Shown in pieces: positions 24,313 through 35,900 of a DNA stretch of 64,000 nucleotides. The DNA is from Manihot esculenta (taxonomy: Eukaryota; Streptophyta; Magnoliopsida; Malpighiales; Euphorbiaceae), in the NCBI RefSeq assembly GCF_001659605.2, contig NC_035173.2, forward strand, positions 10,745,065 through 10,809,064. Direction: 5' to 3'. The position numbers and the translations under genes were made by a program. Positions within the stretch are counted from its first letter, which is position 1; the number at the start of each line of letters is the position of its first letter. The notes beneath the pieces were generated by a model. That model was not told where the DNA came from. It did not search any database and was given only the letters and a program-made list of their open reading frames with translations.

Positions 24313-26862
24313 CTATACATTATGGTCAATGGAAGCAAGTAACTTGGCTTCCTCAGTTGAGCTGTCATTCATGGAAAGCTGAAGATTTGACTTGGAACTC
24401 ATTTTATTCCACTCATTTTCAACACGGAAGAAAACCCACTGGAAACGGCGGATCATCTCCAAGGCAGTGATTGTGAACACAGTGAGGTAATTATGACGGA
24501 GATGGGCAGACAGCTTGTATGTCCACGTGCAACGCAAGATCAAATTGCTTCCAATCACCCAAAAATATACCTGCAACTCCAAGTTTATATAATTATAAGA
24601 GAAACGAAACTACCTGGAAGGTTAAATTGATTAATTGGTTAGTCCAGAGTTCAAATCAAATCAAATCAAATTAAATTTTGAAAATTGAACTTAATGCTAC
24701 AAGAAAATGGACATGACTTTAGCAGATAATTTTCGTTTGATTGCCCTGGCCTCATAGATGACTGGATTCAGGCGTCAAAACAAGAGATTGTGGTTTAACT
24801 AGACAAGTCAGCTATCCGAGGAACCTTATTGTAAATCAAGGACCACTGACTGTGGTATGGATCCTACAGCAAATGTAAATTCTTACCCATTTTCGTCCAT
24901 ATAGCAGGTATGAGCAAAGACTTGTTTTGTTGAATTTGAAAATCCGTGTGAAGCAGCTGGCAAAAGAAAAAAAGAGATTAATAAATGAAATTTTGTTGAA
25001 GATGCAAGGATTATTTAGAGACTTCCTAGGATTCATTTTAAGAGTGTCTATGTTGAGGTGATTAGCAGACAGCTTAAGTGGAACCAGACTAGGCAATGGC
25101 CTTCTCTGGTTCTGAGATCAAGGGGAAAAGTGACAGTTCTTAAACTATGATTGTGAAACAGTACAAAAGCAAATAACATACCTCAAGTCCCAATCCCGAG
25201 TCACATCCCAGTAGAACGAGTACAATGAGTTCAAAACACTTGATAGAAGCCACAGGGGCCGATAAAAATTTGTCCATTTATCAGGGAAGACGTGATATTT
25301 AAGGGCTGAAAGAAAAATAACTGGCACCGCAGTTGAATACTTTAATGCTGAAACCATTAGAAAATGAAATTATTGCAGTACACAGGCAACAAATCTTACT
25401 GCAAAAACTAAATATGGAGCTGAAATTGTAGATCATAGCTTGTAACACTTGACAATGAACAAATATCCAGGAACTTCAAAAATAAATAAATAAATAAAAG
25501 GAGAACCAAAAAGCTGTATCAGAGTGACAAGATGACAATCCTTGAGAGGAGGTTGAGCAATAGCCACTGTCAGAAACTGAACTGAACTAGTCATAAGCAA
25601 TGGATCATTACAGGTCATTTCAGACAGTGCACCAAAGCTATCATTGTACTATTTTGCACAAAGAAAACAATTTTTCTGATGTATTTAGAAAGAAGTATTT
25701 GAAAAAGTAAAAGAAATGAAGAAGATGTTTTAAAATGTACAAAAAAACAAGGGGAGGGGGAGAGATACACGACAGTTTATTATAGTTGTCGATCATGATG
25801 GAGTCCAATGTAAATCCCATCATAAACAATAGTCAACATTTAACTATTGTACATACAATGGTTGTATCGAATAATTTTGAGGGGGAATGGGGAGAGGTGA
25901 GAATTTCATTGTACCATTAAAAAGAGATGTTTTCTCCCTAGTATCCTTGTATTGTCGAAGGCATTGGAACAATCGAAAAATGTAAGGTGAAACAAGGACT
26001 AAAGGAATTGCAATGGAGTGACTGCCGCAAACGGAATCAGCTTCAAACCATGCAATGGTGGCAACCTTCATCCATAGACAAAAATGTACCCGTAAGATAG
26101 AAGCATAGATCACAATTTATAGCAAACCACATTCATACAAGTAGGAAGTTCCATTGAAAAGCCATTATTTAAGAGTGCAGAATTCAATAAAGGTATCATA
26201 TCAAATTTGGCAGAGAACCAATGGTTGGGAACTTGGGATGCCATGCAGCCAAAGGTAAAAGCATTTATTGAATTGGTTAAAAAACACCTTTTGAATTTAT
26301 GGAAAGGCACTTGAGGTTATAGCTTTGATTTCAGTTTTGTACTTTAAAATTGGAAAAGTTGGTTTCTGTTGAAACTTTGTGATTCTTAGTTGATTTTTGA
26401 GAATTATTGATGTTCCGCATCAATTATAGATGATAAAATTCACTATTTCAACATTATGATGAGTTTTAAATTGTTTATTTTTATTATCACATTTTTATTG
26501 AATCTCAAATGAGATTGTTGTATTAATTTATTTGAACTCTAACAAAGTTTTCTTGTTTCTCCTCCCTGAACTATATTCCTTGGGTGAATGAGATTAACAA
26601 ATATTACATCCATGTATTTTCGCTTTTTTGATGATTGATTGTGCTTATATTTGATTTGTATTTGAGGTGACAAATGAATCTAATTATGGGATTTAATCTC
26701 TTCTTGACTATGGGGGTGAATTTTTGTAAATGAGTTGCAAAGGCCAAGAGAGGTAGAGACAAACGATGATATGAAAGGGGAAAGAACAGAGAGAGAAATG
26801 ATAGTCTAGTATGGTAGAGAGAGGGACGAGAAAAAGGAGGAATGTGTCTTTCTATCTCTGTG

Positions 26863-26941
<79 letters not shown>

Positions 26942-29900
26942 TGTGAACATAGAACACCACATCATTTGTTTACCTACAAACTAGTTATCAGAGGTACTAT
27001 TAGCAAAAGGTTTTAGTGTCATTTAAATTAATGCTAAGGGGATTTTATGTTACAATTGAAGTTTAAGGACCATGCTGTTTTAGTAATCACGTAATGCAAT
27101 GTCATGCAATCAATCATATCAGATGTAATATAATATAATGCAATTGTCATTACATTACCATGTTTGGTTAGGGCTGAACAATTTTTGGTTTAAAACTGAA
27201 AACCGAACTAAACCAAACCGATCGGTTTGGTTATTTGATCCATTCTGTTTAGTTCGGTTATTAATTTATAAACAATTTGATTTTCGGTTTGGTTCCGAAA
27301 TCAAGTAGAAAACCAAACCGACCAATTTGCGTGTATATATATGTATACATGTAACCCTAATGCAGTAACTCTCTTTTTCATCTTCACTTTCAGCCACCCC
27401 CACCTATCAGTAACTCTCTTTTTCATCTTCACTTTCAGCCACCCCCACCTATCGTGTCTCTTCTATCTTTCACTCCTTCAAGGCTTCACCCATTTCTTCT
27501 TTTTTTTTTTTTTTTTTTTCCGAGGCTTCACCCATTTCACTCATCTCTCTCACTTCCTCACTCTTCCTCCACAACAAGCTGAAATCACGACTTGACAGCG
27601 ACTATTGTTTCAAGAGATCTAATTGTCCATGGCCAACAATGCAACCAATGGTTGATATCTTCAATCCTTGCCAATTCTTGTGATTCCTCTATCTCTAAGA
27701 TTGGGTCTTTTTCTAGAATTGGGTTTTTAGTTAATTTTTGTAAGGAATGAATTTATTTATTTATTTGTTAATTTTTGAGGTTTGTATTTAATGTTTTGAG
27801 GTTTTATTGTTTGCCCTAAGATTGGGTTTTCTGTTTCATGCTTTCCACTTTGTAAGGTTTGCTGCAAATTGTAAGCTTTTGCATGTGCATTTGATTGTTA
27901 TTGTGATTGTAGAATTTGATTGTATTTTTGTTGATTGTTTCAAGAAATTTGGGGGTTGTGGGTTTGGTTTTAGATTTGGTTTTGAGAAATTTAGTATATG
28001 ATCGTAGATGTGAGAAGATCATTTCTCCTGGTTATCATTATTGAGTTTCATCGAACCGAATCAGTTCGATTCGGTTTCTCTGTACTTTCGATTCAGTTTC
28101 TTTGCCTAAATTTTAGTATTTCAGTTTTCTGATTTCAGTTCAGTTCAGAACCCAATCAGTTCGATTCAGTTTCTCTGTACTTTCGATTTTCGGTGCCTAA
28201 ATTTTAGTATTTCGGTTTTCCGATTTCAATTCGGTTCAGAACCGAATTGACCGAATGCTCATAGCATTCCCTATGTTTGGTTGCAAATAAAATATGAGCT
28301 ATGTAATACAATGAAAGTTTTTTATTTAGTACTAAATTTATTTACAGTAGTAAGAATTAGTGGCAATTATTGTGATGATTAGTGATAGCAGCAGTTAGGT
28401 GGTAATAGTAACGGTGGATAGTTAGCGTTGCATAACGGCTATTATACCAACACGTTGTGGGTGGCTTGTAAATAACAGTGATACGACTAACGGCCCCCTA
28501 AAATCCCCCTACATAACAGTCGTTCCGTTGATTCCATGGTGGTGGTGGCAACGGGGCAGCGGGGTTAATAATAAATTAATAAATTAGAACAAGTATTCGT
28601 GATTATATTTATTTGTATATTTAATGAGCATTATATTATTTAAATAGTTATTGATTACATTATGTAATTATCAATACATTATATAATTTTTTGTAGATTA
28701 CCAAACAAAGTAATCAAATTTGCAATGTGATCATAATTACATTACATCTTTAATTGCGTCACACCAAATGTAGTTTAAGTTCGAGGACAACGAGCGAAAT
28801 TTGCCCATTAAACCAATCTAACTAGTTTAACTAGGAATATACAACCAACACTAACTAAAAAAATATTAAAACCTAATAAAACTCTTTCAATACTTGATAA
28901 TAAAAATAGAATTCTCTAAATAAAAAAAAATATAATACTTCCTAAATAAATTTCTTCAGACAATAAAAAACCTAAATTTCTAATTTTATGATAAAAAATT
29001 AGATCAATAAGATTTATAAAAAAATTAAATCAAAATAATTTCTAAATCTGGTCTCGTTCTCTGCATCACTTTGCCTCTGATTGCACATAAAAAGTTTTTG
29101 CAAATGAAATGATGTAAGAGGAGCATCTTACTTCTCAAATAGTACCACCTACGTCTATGTATAAACACTGATTTTTCAAGAATATGCAGGAAATACACTT
29201 TGAATGGCTCTTAACTATGCACAACAACAGAACACTAACCTGTCGATGTACCATTCGACATGCAGAACGCTCCAAATCTGAAAATACCTGGCACAAAATT
29301 GACATTTACAAAAATTTCAAGACCCATGCCACAATTTATCACCTTGAAAAGCAACATTGGTAGTTGCTGAATTACAATAGCTAAAGCTTATTCTATGAGA
29401 ATCTCTCCAATAAGCCTTTGAATAATACAAATAATAGAAAACTGATCTATTATACAGAGATTAGGCATTGAAAAGCATTTAGCTGACTCCAATCAGAACA
29501 TGGAATTAAAAAAAAATTGTGTTCATCACAAAAACCAGATAGAAACCTTAATGCTATCAGGCACTTCAAATGCTGTTTTTCCAGCATTAAGAAATTTTCA
29601 AACCTATAAAAATGGTTCAACAACTAGAACCACTACTCAGTTGAATTTCAGTAAAGAAATACCATTTTTGAACCATCTGAGGCAATATCTGGAATTGTCT
29701 TCAAGTTAACAGAAGAAACAAAAAAATTTTAGTTCTTAGTTACAGCAGATGCGTCACACAAGGTTTAAATTCAAAAGAGGTAGGAAGATGGACATAATTG
29801 TACTTGCAACATCACATGCATGAGTAAGCATTAACAAACAAAATGGCTATGATTAGGTTATAGGATGCATACCTTTGACATGGAGGTCAAGATATCAGCC

Positions 29901-32900
29901 AAAAAAAAGTCAGAAAATGTGATTGCCTGTAACAATGATAATCTTTGAATTAAATGTAATGCTGTAAAGCTTGACTAAATGACACATACTTGTAATAACA
30001 ATAATAATCACAGGATAATTCTTCTCCCACGGAGTGCATCTATTGGTCCAATCTAGCACATGCTACAGCACTCTGCCTCTTAGAGAATTCATGGGATCTA
30101 ATAGCTAATTTGCACCACAAACTAATGGCCTTGTGACTTAATAGTAGATTTTCCAGAAACCATTACAGGACACAAGCATAATCATGTGATATGTCCTGCC
30201 AGCCAAACTGACCCTCATGAATTCGGACACCTTGTTTGCAGAACTCTTGGCAGTTTTCATTGCAAATGTATGTTTGCGCATCATAATTTCATACAGCTTT
30301 TTCTTCTATGTATATGTATATGAATGTGTGTGTGTGTGTGTATAAAGGGTAATTTTATTACAATATATAGTCCTTGAGTTTTATCATTATTAGCACTTTC
30401 ATCCCTGTATTTCAGAAAATAGTTTATGATCCCTTAATAATTACGTCCTCTCATCAATTTTTTATCAAGTTAGATGTTAGTTAAGGGACTAAAATGTAGC
30501 CTTATAAAAGAGAATAATTTAATAGTTGCTGTTTCTACCCTCAGCTCCCCTTATCTTACCCTAACTCCATCATGCAAAGACTCACCTCCACCTGTCTTTC
30601 TACACGTGTCACTCCCTCTCTTCCTTCCCTTTCAAATGCCAATCTGAGCTCATGAACCATCAACATCAAAGAATAGAAGTGCTTTGACAAGATAGGTTCT
30701 GTTTTGTTTAGATCTTTCTTTTTTTCCCTTAATCACTGAAATCATCATTATTGGTGTAGCAGCTGCTATGAGAGCTGTGCTAAGATCGCCAGCATTGGCA
30801 TCATTAATAGTGGACTATGGGGAGGGTTTTCTGCTGCCTCATCTTCAGCTGAACAGTTTCTATCCAGAGGTGAGTTGTCTGGTGAGAGTATTTCGTCATC
30901 TGGTTGTTTGTTCTCTGTTGTCTCTCCTCTCTTCATTGCAGACTTGAAAAGCCGCTGGCACTGGCATGGAAATCCTAGTTTTTCAGCATCCAGTGGGAGC
31001 TCAACAATTGGGAGATTTCTAGTGGACAGGAGCTGTTACATGTGTCGCCAATCCTTAGATCCCAGACTGGAATCATGGAAGCATGTGTTCAGTTGTGCTA
31101 AATAAAATGGATTCTTGATTGGAATCTTAGATGACCTGCTTTCGAGTTTGGAACATTGAGAAGCATCATATTGATTTTAGCTGTAATCTGTCGATTTTAT
31201 AAGCTTTCCTGTTGAAAATTTGTAATTGAACATAGAGATTTGTTTTTTTTTCCTTTTCTACTTGCAGATTCTGTATTGATTTGTTCTGTTGGAACTTGTT
31301 TTCCCTGGACATTTGGTTGTAGATAAGAGAGAGAGAGAGAGAGAGAGAAGCAAAAGGAGATGGTGACAGGGATAGGGGAGGACAAGGGTATTTTCATCTT
31401 TTCACTATGAACAACAGCCAAATTGAATAAAAATGGAAGGAATGACTTAGTTGTTGTTGGAACCAAATGTTAGGGATTAAATAATATATTTTCCAAAATA
31501 CTGAGACTAGAAGTATAATAGCGGTAAAAGTCAGGGATTACATATATATATACTTGTTTGTTTAAGAACAAATTACCTAATTATTATATGCTTGACCCAA
31601 TTAGAATCTATATCAAAAACCAGCCAGAATCCACAAATAAGAAAAGTGCTATGAAGACATAAATTTATGTATGATTTGAAAGATGAAACATGAATTTATC
31701 CTTATTATTCACTAAAACTTTCAGGTCTGATTAGTCTATTCAGAAAAGCACTCAACAGGTCAGAAAGTTAACTAAGTGAATGGATGAACCGCAATAGGAA
31801 AATAACGACACTTGCCTGTAGTGGGAAAACTATCCGCCAAAGAGTCCTTAAAAAGTAGTAGCGGGAAGACAAATGAAAGATATCAAAGGGGAATATCAAA
31901 ACCATCACAACAGCCAAGTACAAAAGGACCTGCAATAAAGAGAGTATTAACTGAATGCATTTCCAATGTCATAACAATGATCAAAAAGAAAAGAAGGGGT
32001 ATACTATTATCCACATAATACATGATCATATACAATTATATAAACACACTTGGCTTTAGCCCATTGGTACTAGGGTCGCCTCTAGAACCGAGAGCTAGTT
32101 CGAACCCCAGTCAAGGATAAGTATACAAAAAAAAAAACAAAACAAAAGAACATAGTATTTGGAATAGAATATCATATTTTTCATTAAAAATCAACCATAC
32201 ACTATTTGAAAATTTTTCCCATAAAAAATTTATGCTATCTCCAATTCTAGTTAAATTTGCAACCGTATCTGCTTCAAAATTAAGAACTCAAATGTAGTTG
32301 CAATATTTCTAGAGTCCACATACATACTCTTAAACATTTAAAATGTTTATTCAAAAAGGGGGAGAAGATTATGTTTCAGATTACAATATAGCAAAGCACA
32401 AAATAAGAAGCTTTTGGAAGATAAATAACAATTTTCTCAGGAAATGCTTCTCAAGATCATGCACATATAATAAATCAACTCCTTTATGGATTTGCTGTCA
32501 TGACAGAACAGGATAAGACATATCCTCATTGTCTTGTGTTTGGCCCATACTAGGACAAGACAAGAATATGATTTTCGTCGTGTTCCAACAGTAATTTCTT
32601 GTACTTCCAAAAAGTGATGAACAACCATGGCCTAGCTTTACAAGAATAACATTATGTAACTACATGAAATTTAACCAGCATTCATTTTTTAAAAATTTAC
32701 AAGTTAACATATGAAAATTAAAATAAATATTAAAGTAATAAAATTAAGTACAAACAATTAAAATCTAAAACTGACAAAAATTTTAAATAATTTGACATCA
32801 ATATTTCCTCTTCTCAAATATGGCTGCAGAAAAAGGGTGACCAAGTGTACAAAGCATTTGCATTTGTAGCTTTGGGTATAAATCTCAAATAGGCGTAAAA

Positions 32901-35900
32901 TTTTAAAAATTATAATTCTGAAATTCATGCCTCATAGTTAATTATTATTTAGTTTTGCTATTTTGCGCTCTTTTCTTCAGTAAATTTAAACAAGAGAAAA
33001 AAATACACAAGATAAAGGTATAGTACTGATGTTACATGACATCCACCAAATAAGTTATGAGCCATCACCAAAAGACAGAGGCCATGTGGCAAGGATTAGA
33101 CAAGTGGGAAGCGCAATCCCGCCACAGAGAAGGGAGACTCAGACACTTTTAACGCTTGGAGCTCGGATTATCGTCAAGGCTCGCCCTCCCCTGATAGGCC
33201 GAATGTTTGCACAGAGTTATCGTTGTTAGCACATTCCCATTTCGCCTGTGATCCCGGGATCACCAACCTATTAGCTGACGATGTCCATTATCAAGCAGTT
33301 GACCACGTCATCATCAGATTTTTAGGAAACACTATATTTATCTCCATCTTCTTATAATATAAAAGGAAAAGAATTCCAAAAGCAAAGATACGCTAGCTCT
33401 AATACCACTCAAGCTCTAAGTAGTTCATTACATTCTTTCTATTCTTCAAGGTATTGACTTGAGCGACAAAGTGGCCCACCACTATCTCACGTTTTCTCTC
33501 TTGCGGGTTCTAGTCAATCGCAGCATAGTCTCGCCCCGGCTACATCATCAATCTAATCTCAGCAATATCATTTGGTTCCATTGTCAAAAAATCCATTAAA
33601 CATTCTTTTGGATCACGACAGGTTCCCTAATCGTTTGCCCTCACTCAAAATGGCCAAAAGTCCTACAGCTGCTGTCAATATCGCTACCAACGAGGGAGTC
33701 ATCGTTTCCTCTGCCCTAGAGGACCGGGAAAACAAACCCTTAGTCATCAACGAAGCAGATCTTAATAATTTAAACAACAAATAGATACTCTAGTATATTC
33801 AAAGGCTGCAGGCTACTCTCGGCAGTATAAGCCTCGGGAAAAAGCATCTAAAATGGACCCTGGAAGAAGGACGAAGCCTCTGTAGACACCCCAAGGGCCT
33901 AGACGAAAGCGGCCAAATTGCAGCATAAAGGAAGGTCTGAATCTAAAGATGAATCAGATGAGACTTCGAAAGGAGTAGACTGGAAGCTATTATGGGTCAT
34001 ACAAAGATACCAAAAAGAACAGGAAGAGGATCTCAGTTTAAACGGTTTCACACCTCTTTCGGAAGAAATTCTAGCGAAAACCTTTTCCACCAAGTTCAAA
34101 TTGCGCAACTTAGACAAGTATGATGGAACGGCGGACCCCAGAAGTCATTTGGCCATTTTCAGAACGACCATGCAGTTTCAGGATGTAAATAATTTTGTGT
34201 TATGCCGAGTGTTTCCGTCAACACTCATAAATTTAGCTTAGAAACGGTATTAACACAAGCCCATATTTAATCCAAAACTTTACACAGTTTACTACGATAT
34301 TCAAATCCAGATTTATTAGCTGCAAACCCTCCAAAAAGCTTTCCTCGGACCAGCAAAAGATCCGCCAAAGAGATAGTCTTTAAGGGGTTTTATTTCCAGT
34401 TTCAATGCTGAAGCCACATAGGTGGAAGAGTTGAATAATGAGATAGCATGTGAGGCATCGAAGAAAGGAACTTAAGTTCATAGATTCCTTAATTAAAAAT
34501 CCAGTTGCGACGTATCAACAGTTGATAGACAAGGGCCAGAAATATATCATATTGGATGATGATGTTCAAATACTAAAAGAAGACAAGAAGGCAAATCAAA
34601 AGGTAAGTCAAAAGCCTGAGAGACGAACCCATGAAGGAGATCACAGGAGCTATCCCATCTCGCGCGAAAGAAAGACGAATAGAGTAAGTATAAGAACTGC
34701 ACTCCGCTAAGTGACTCACAAACTCGTATCTTGATGTGGATTAGGAAAAACAATAAAGAAATCAGGTGGTCGGCCAAGCTCAATCCCGAGAAGACGGAAA
34801 AATGAGACAGGACTAAGTATTGTCGCTTCCATGAATATCATGGCCACACAATGGAAGAATGTCAACAATTAAAGGACGAGATTGAAAGGCTTATAAGGGA
34901 TGACACCCTCAAAAAATTCACGAGAAAAGGAAAAGAAGCACAAAGATCAGAGCCCGAGGAGACAAACCCTGAGACAACTCCACACAAAGAACCTGTAGGA
35001 GCCATACATGTGATAACCAAAGGACCTGGCAAGGCATAGGCAAATTACAAACATAATTACCAGAAAGATAGGGAACTTTTGAAGGTCTTAGGAAACATTC
35101 ACCCATGAGGGTCATCCACCTGAAATCTCATAAGAGTTTTGGTACCCTTATATGTAAATAAAGCATATACTTTTAATAATAAAGCAAACGAAGTGTTTTC
35201 ATATGTATGTTCTTTGGAACAATAGACTACTCAGGCATTGGTCCTGCGAATCAAGGCCACAAGGCAGTTTTCGGCAGGCTAGGTCACAAGGCGGTTTCCG
35301 CCAGATCACTCAGGCGATGGTCCCGCAAATCAAAGCCACGAGGCAGTTTTCACCAGACCAGGCCATTACGCGATTTTCGCCAAATCACTCGGGCGATGGT
35401 CCCACGAATCAAGGCTAAAAGACAGTTTTCGCCAGGCCAGATCACAAGGCGGTTTCTCCTAGACCACTCGGGCGCTAGACCACTCGGGCGCTAGTCCTAC
35501 GAATCAAAGCCACAAGGTAGCTTTCACCAAAATAGGCCACGGGTATCCACCAACCTCATGTTTGGGCGTTAGTTCCATTTTAGAAACTCACTAAATCTCT
35601 TATTTCATGGCCACAAAATAGGCCACCGATTAGGCGGATGTTCGCCCCTTGAACAAACTTTTCCTCAAAAAAAAATAATAATATACGCAGAACATATAAA
35701 TGCTTAACGAAAATAAAGGCAACATTATCATTAAAAAATAGGAAAAGTTATAAAGGGCAGGGTCATCAACCTCATGTGCTCGAGTTTCCGTTACATTGAC
35801 ATTTTCAGGAAAAATCCAAACAGATGGTACATCTTCAGCACACTCCCCTCCACTCCCATTTTCTTCCTTGGGAGAATGTCATCAATCCAGGAGAAATTCT

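Noticed and set aside
26604..26960. 118-codon minus-strand ORF
   Set aside because: Most of it is translation of the TG/AG microsatellite (His-Thr and Leu-Ser runs), and it lies in an intron.
32057..32106. tRNA gene (A and B boxes present)
   Set aside because: No acceptor stem or anticodon arm can be formed, and an A-rich tail follows. A SINE is the better reading.
33650..35040. Captured viral (pararetrovirus) sequence in the EXS intron
   Set aside because: LTRs, a 5-bp target duplication and Tat-type gag show an ordinary LTR retrotransposon. No viral movement or coat protein motif is present.
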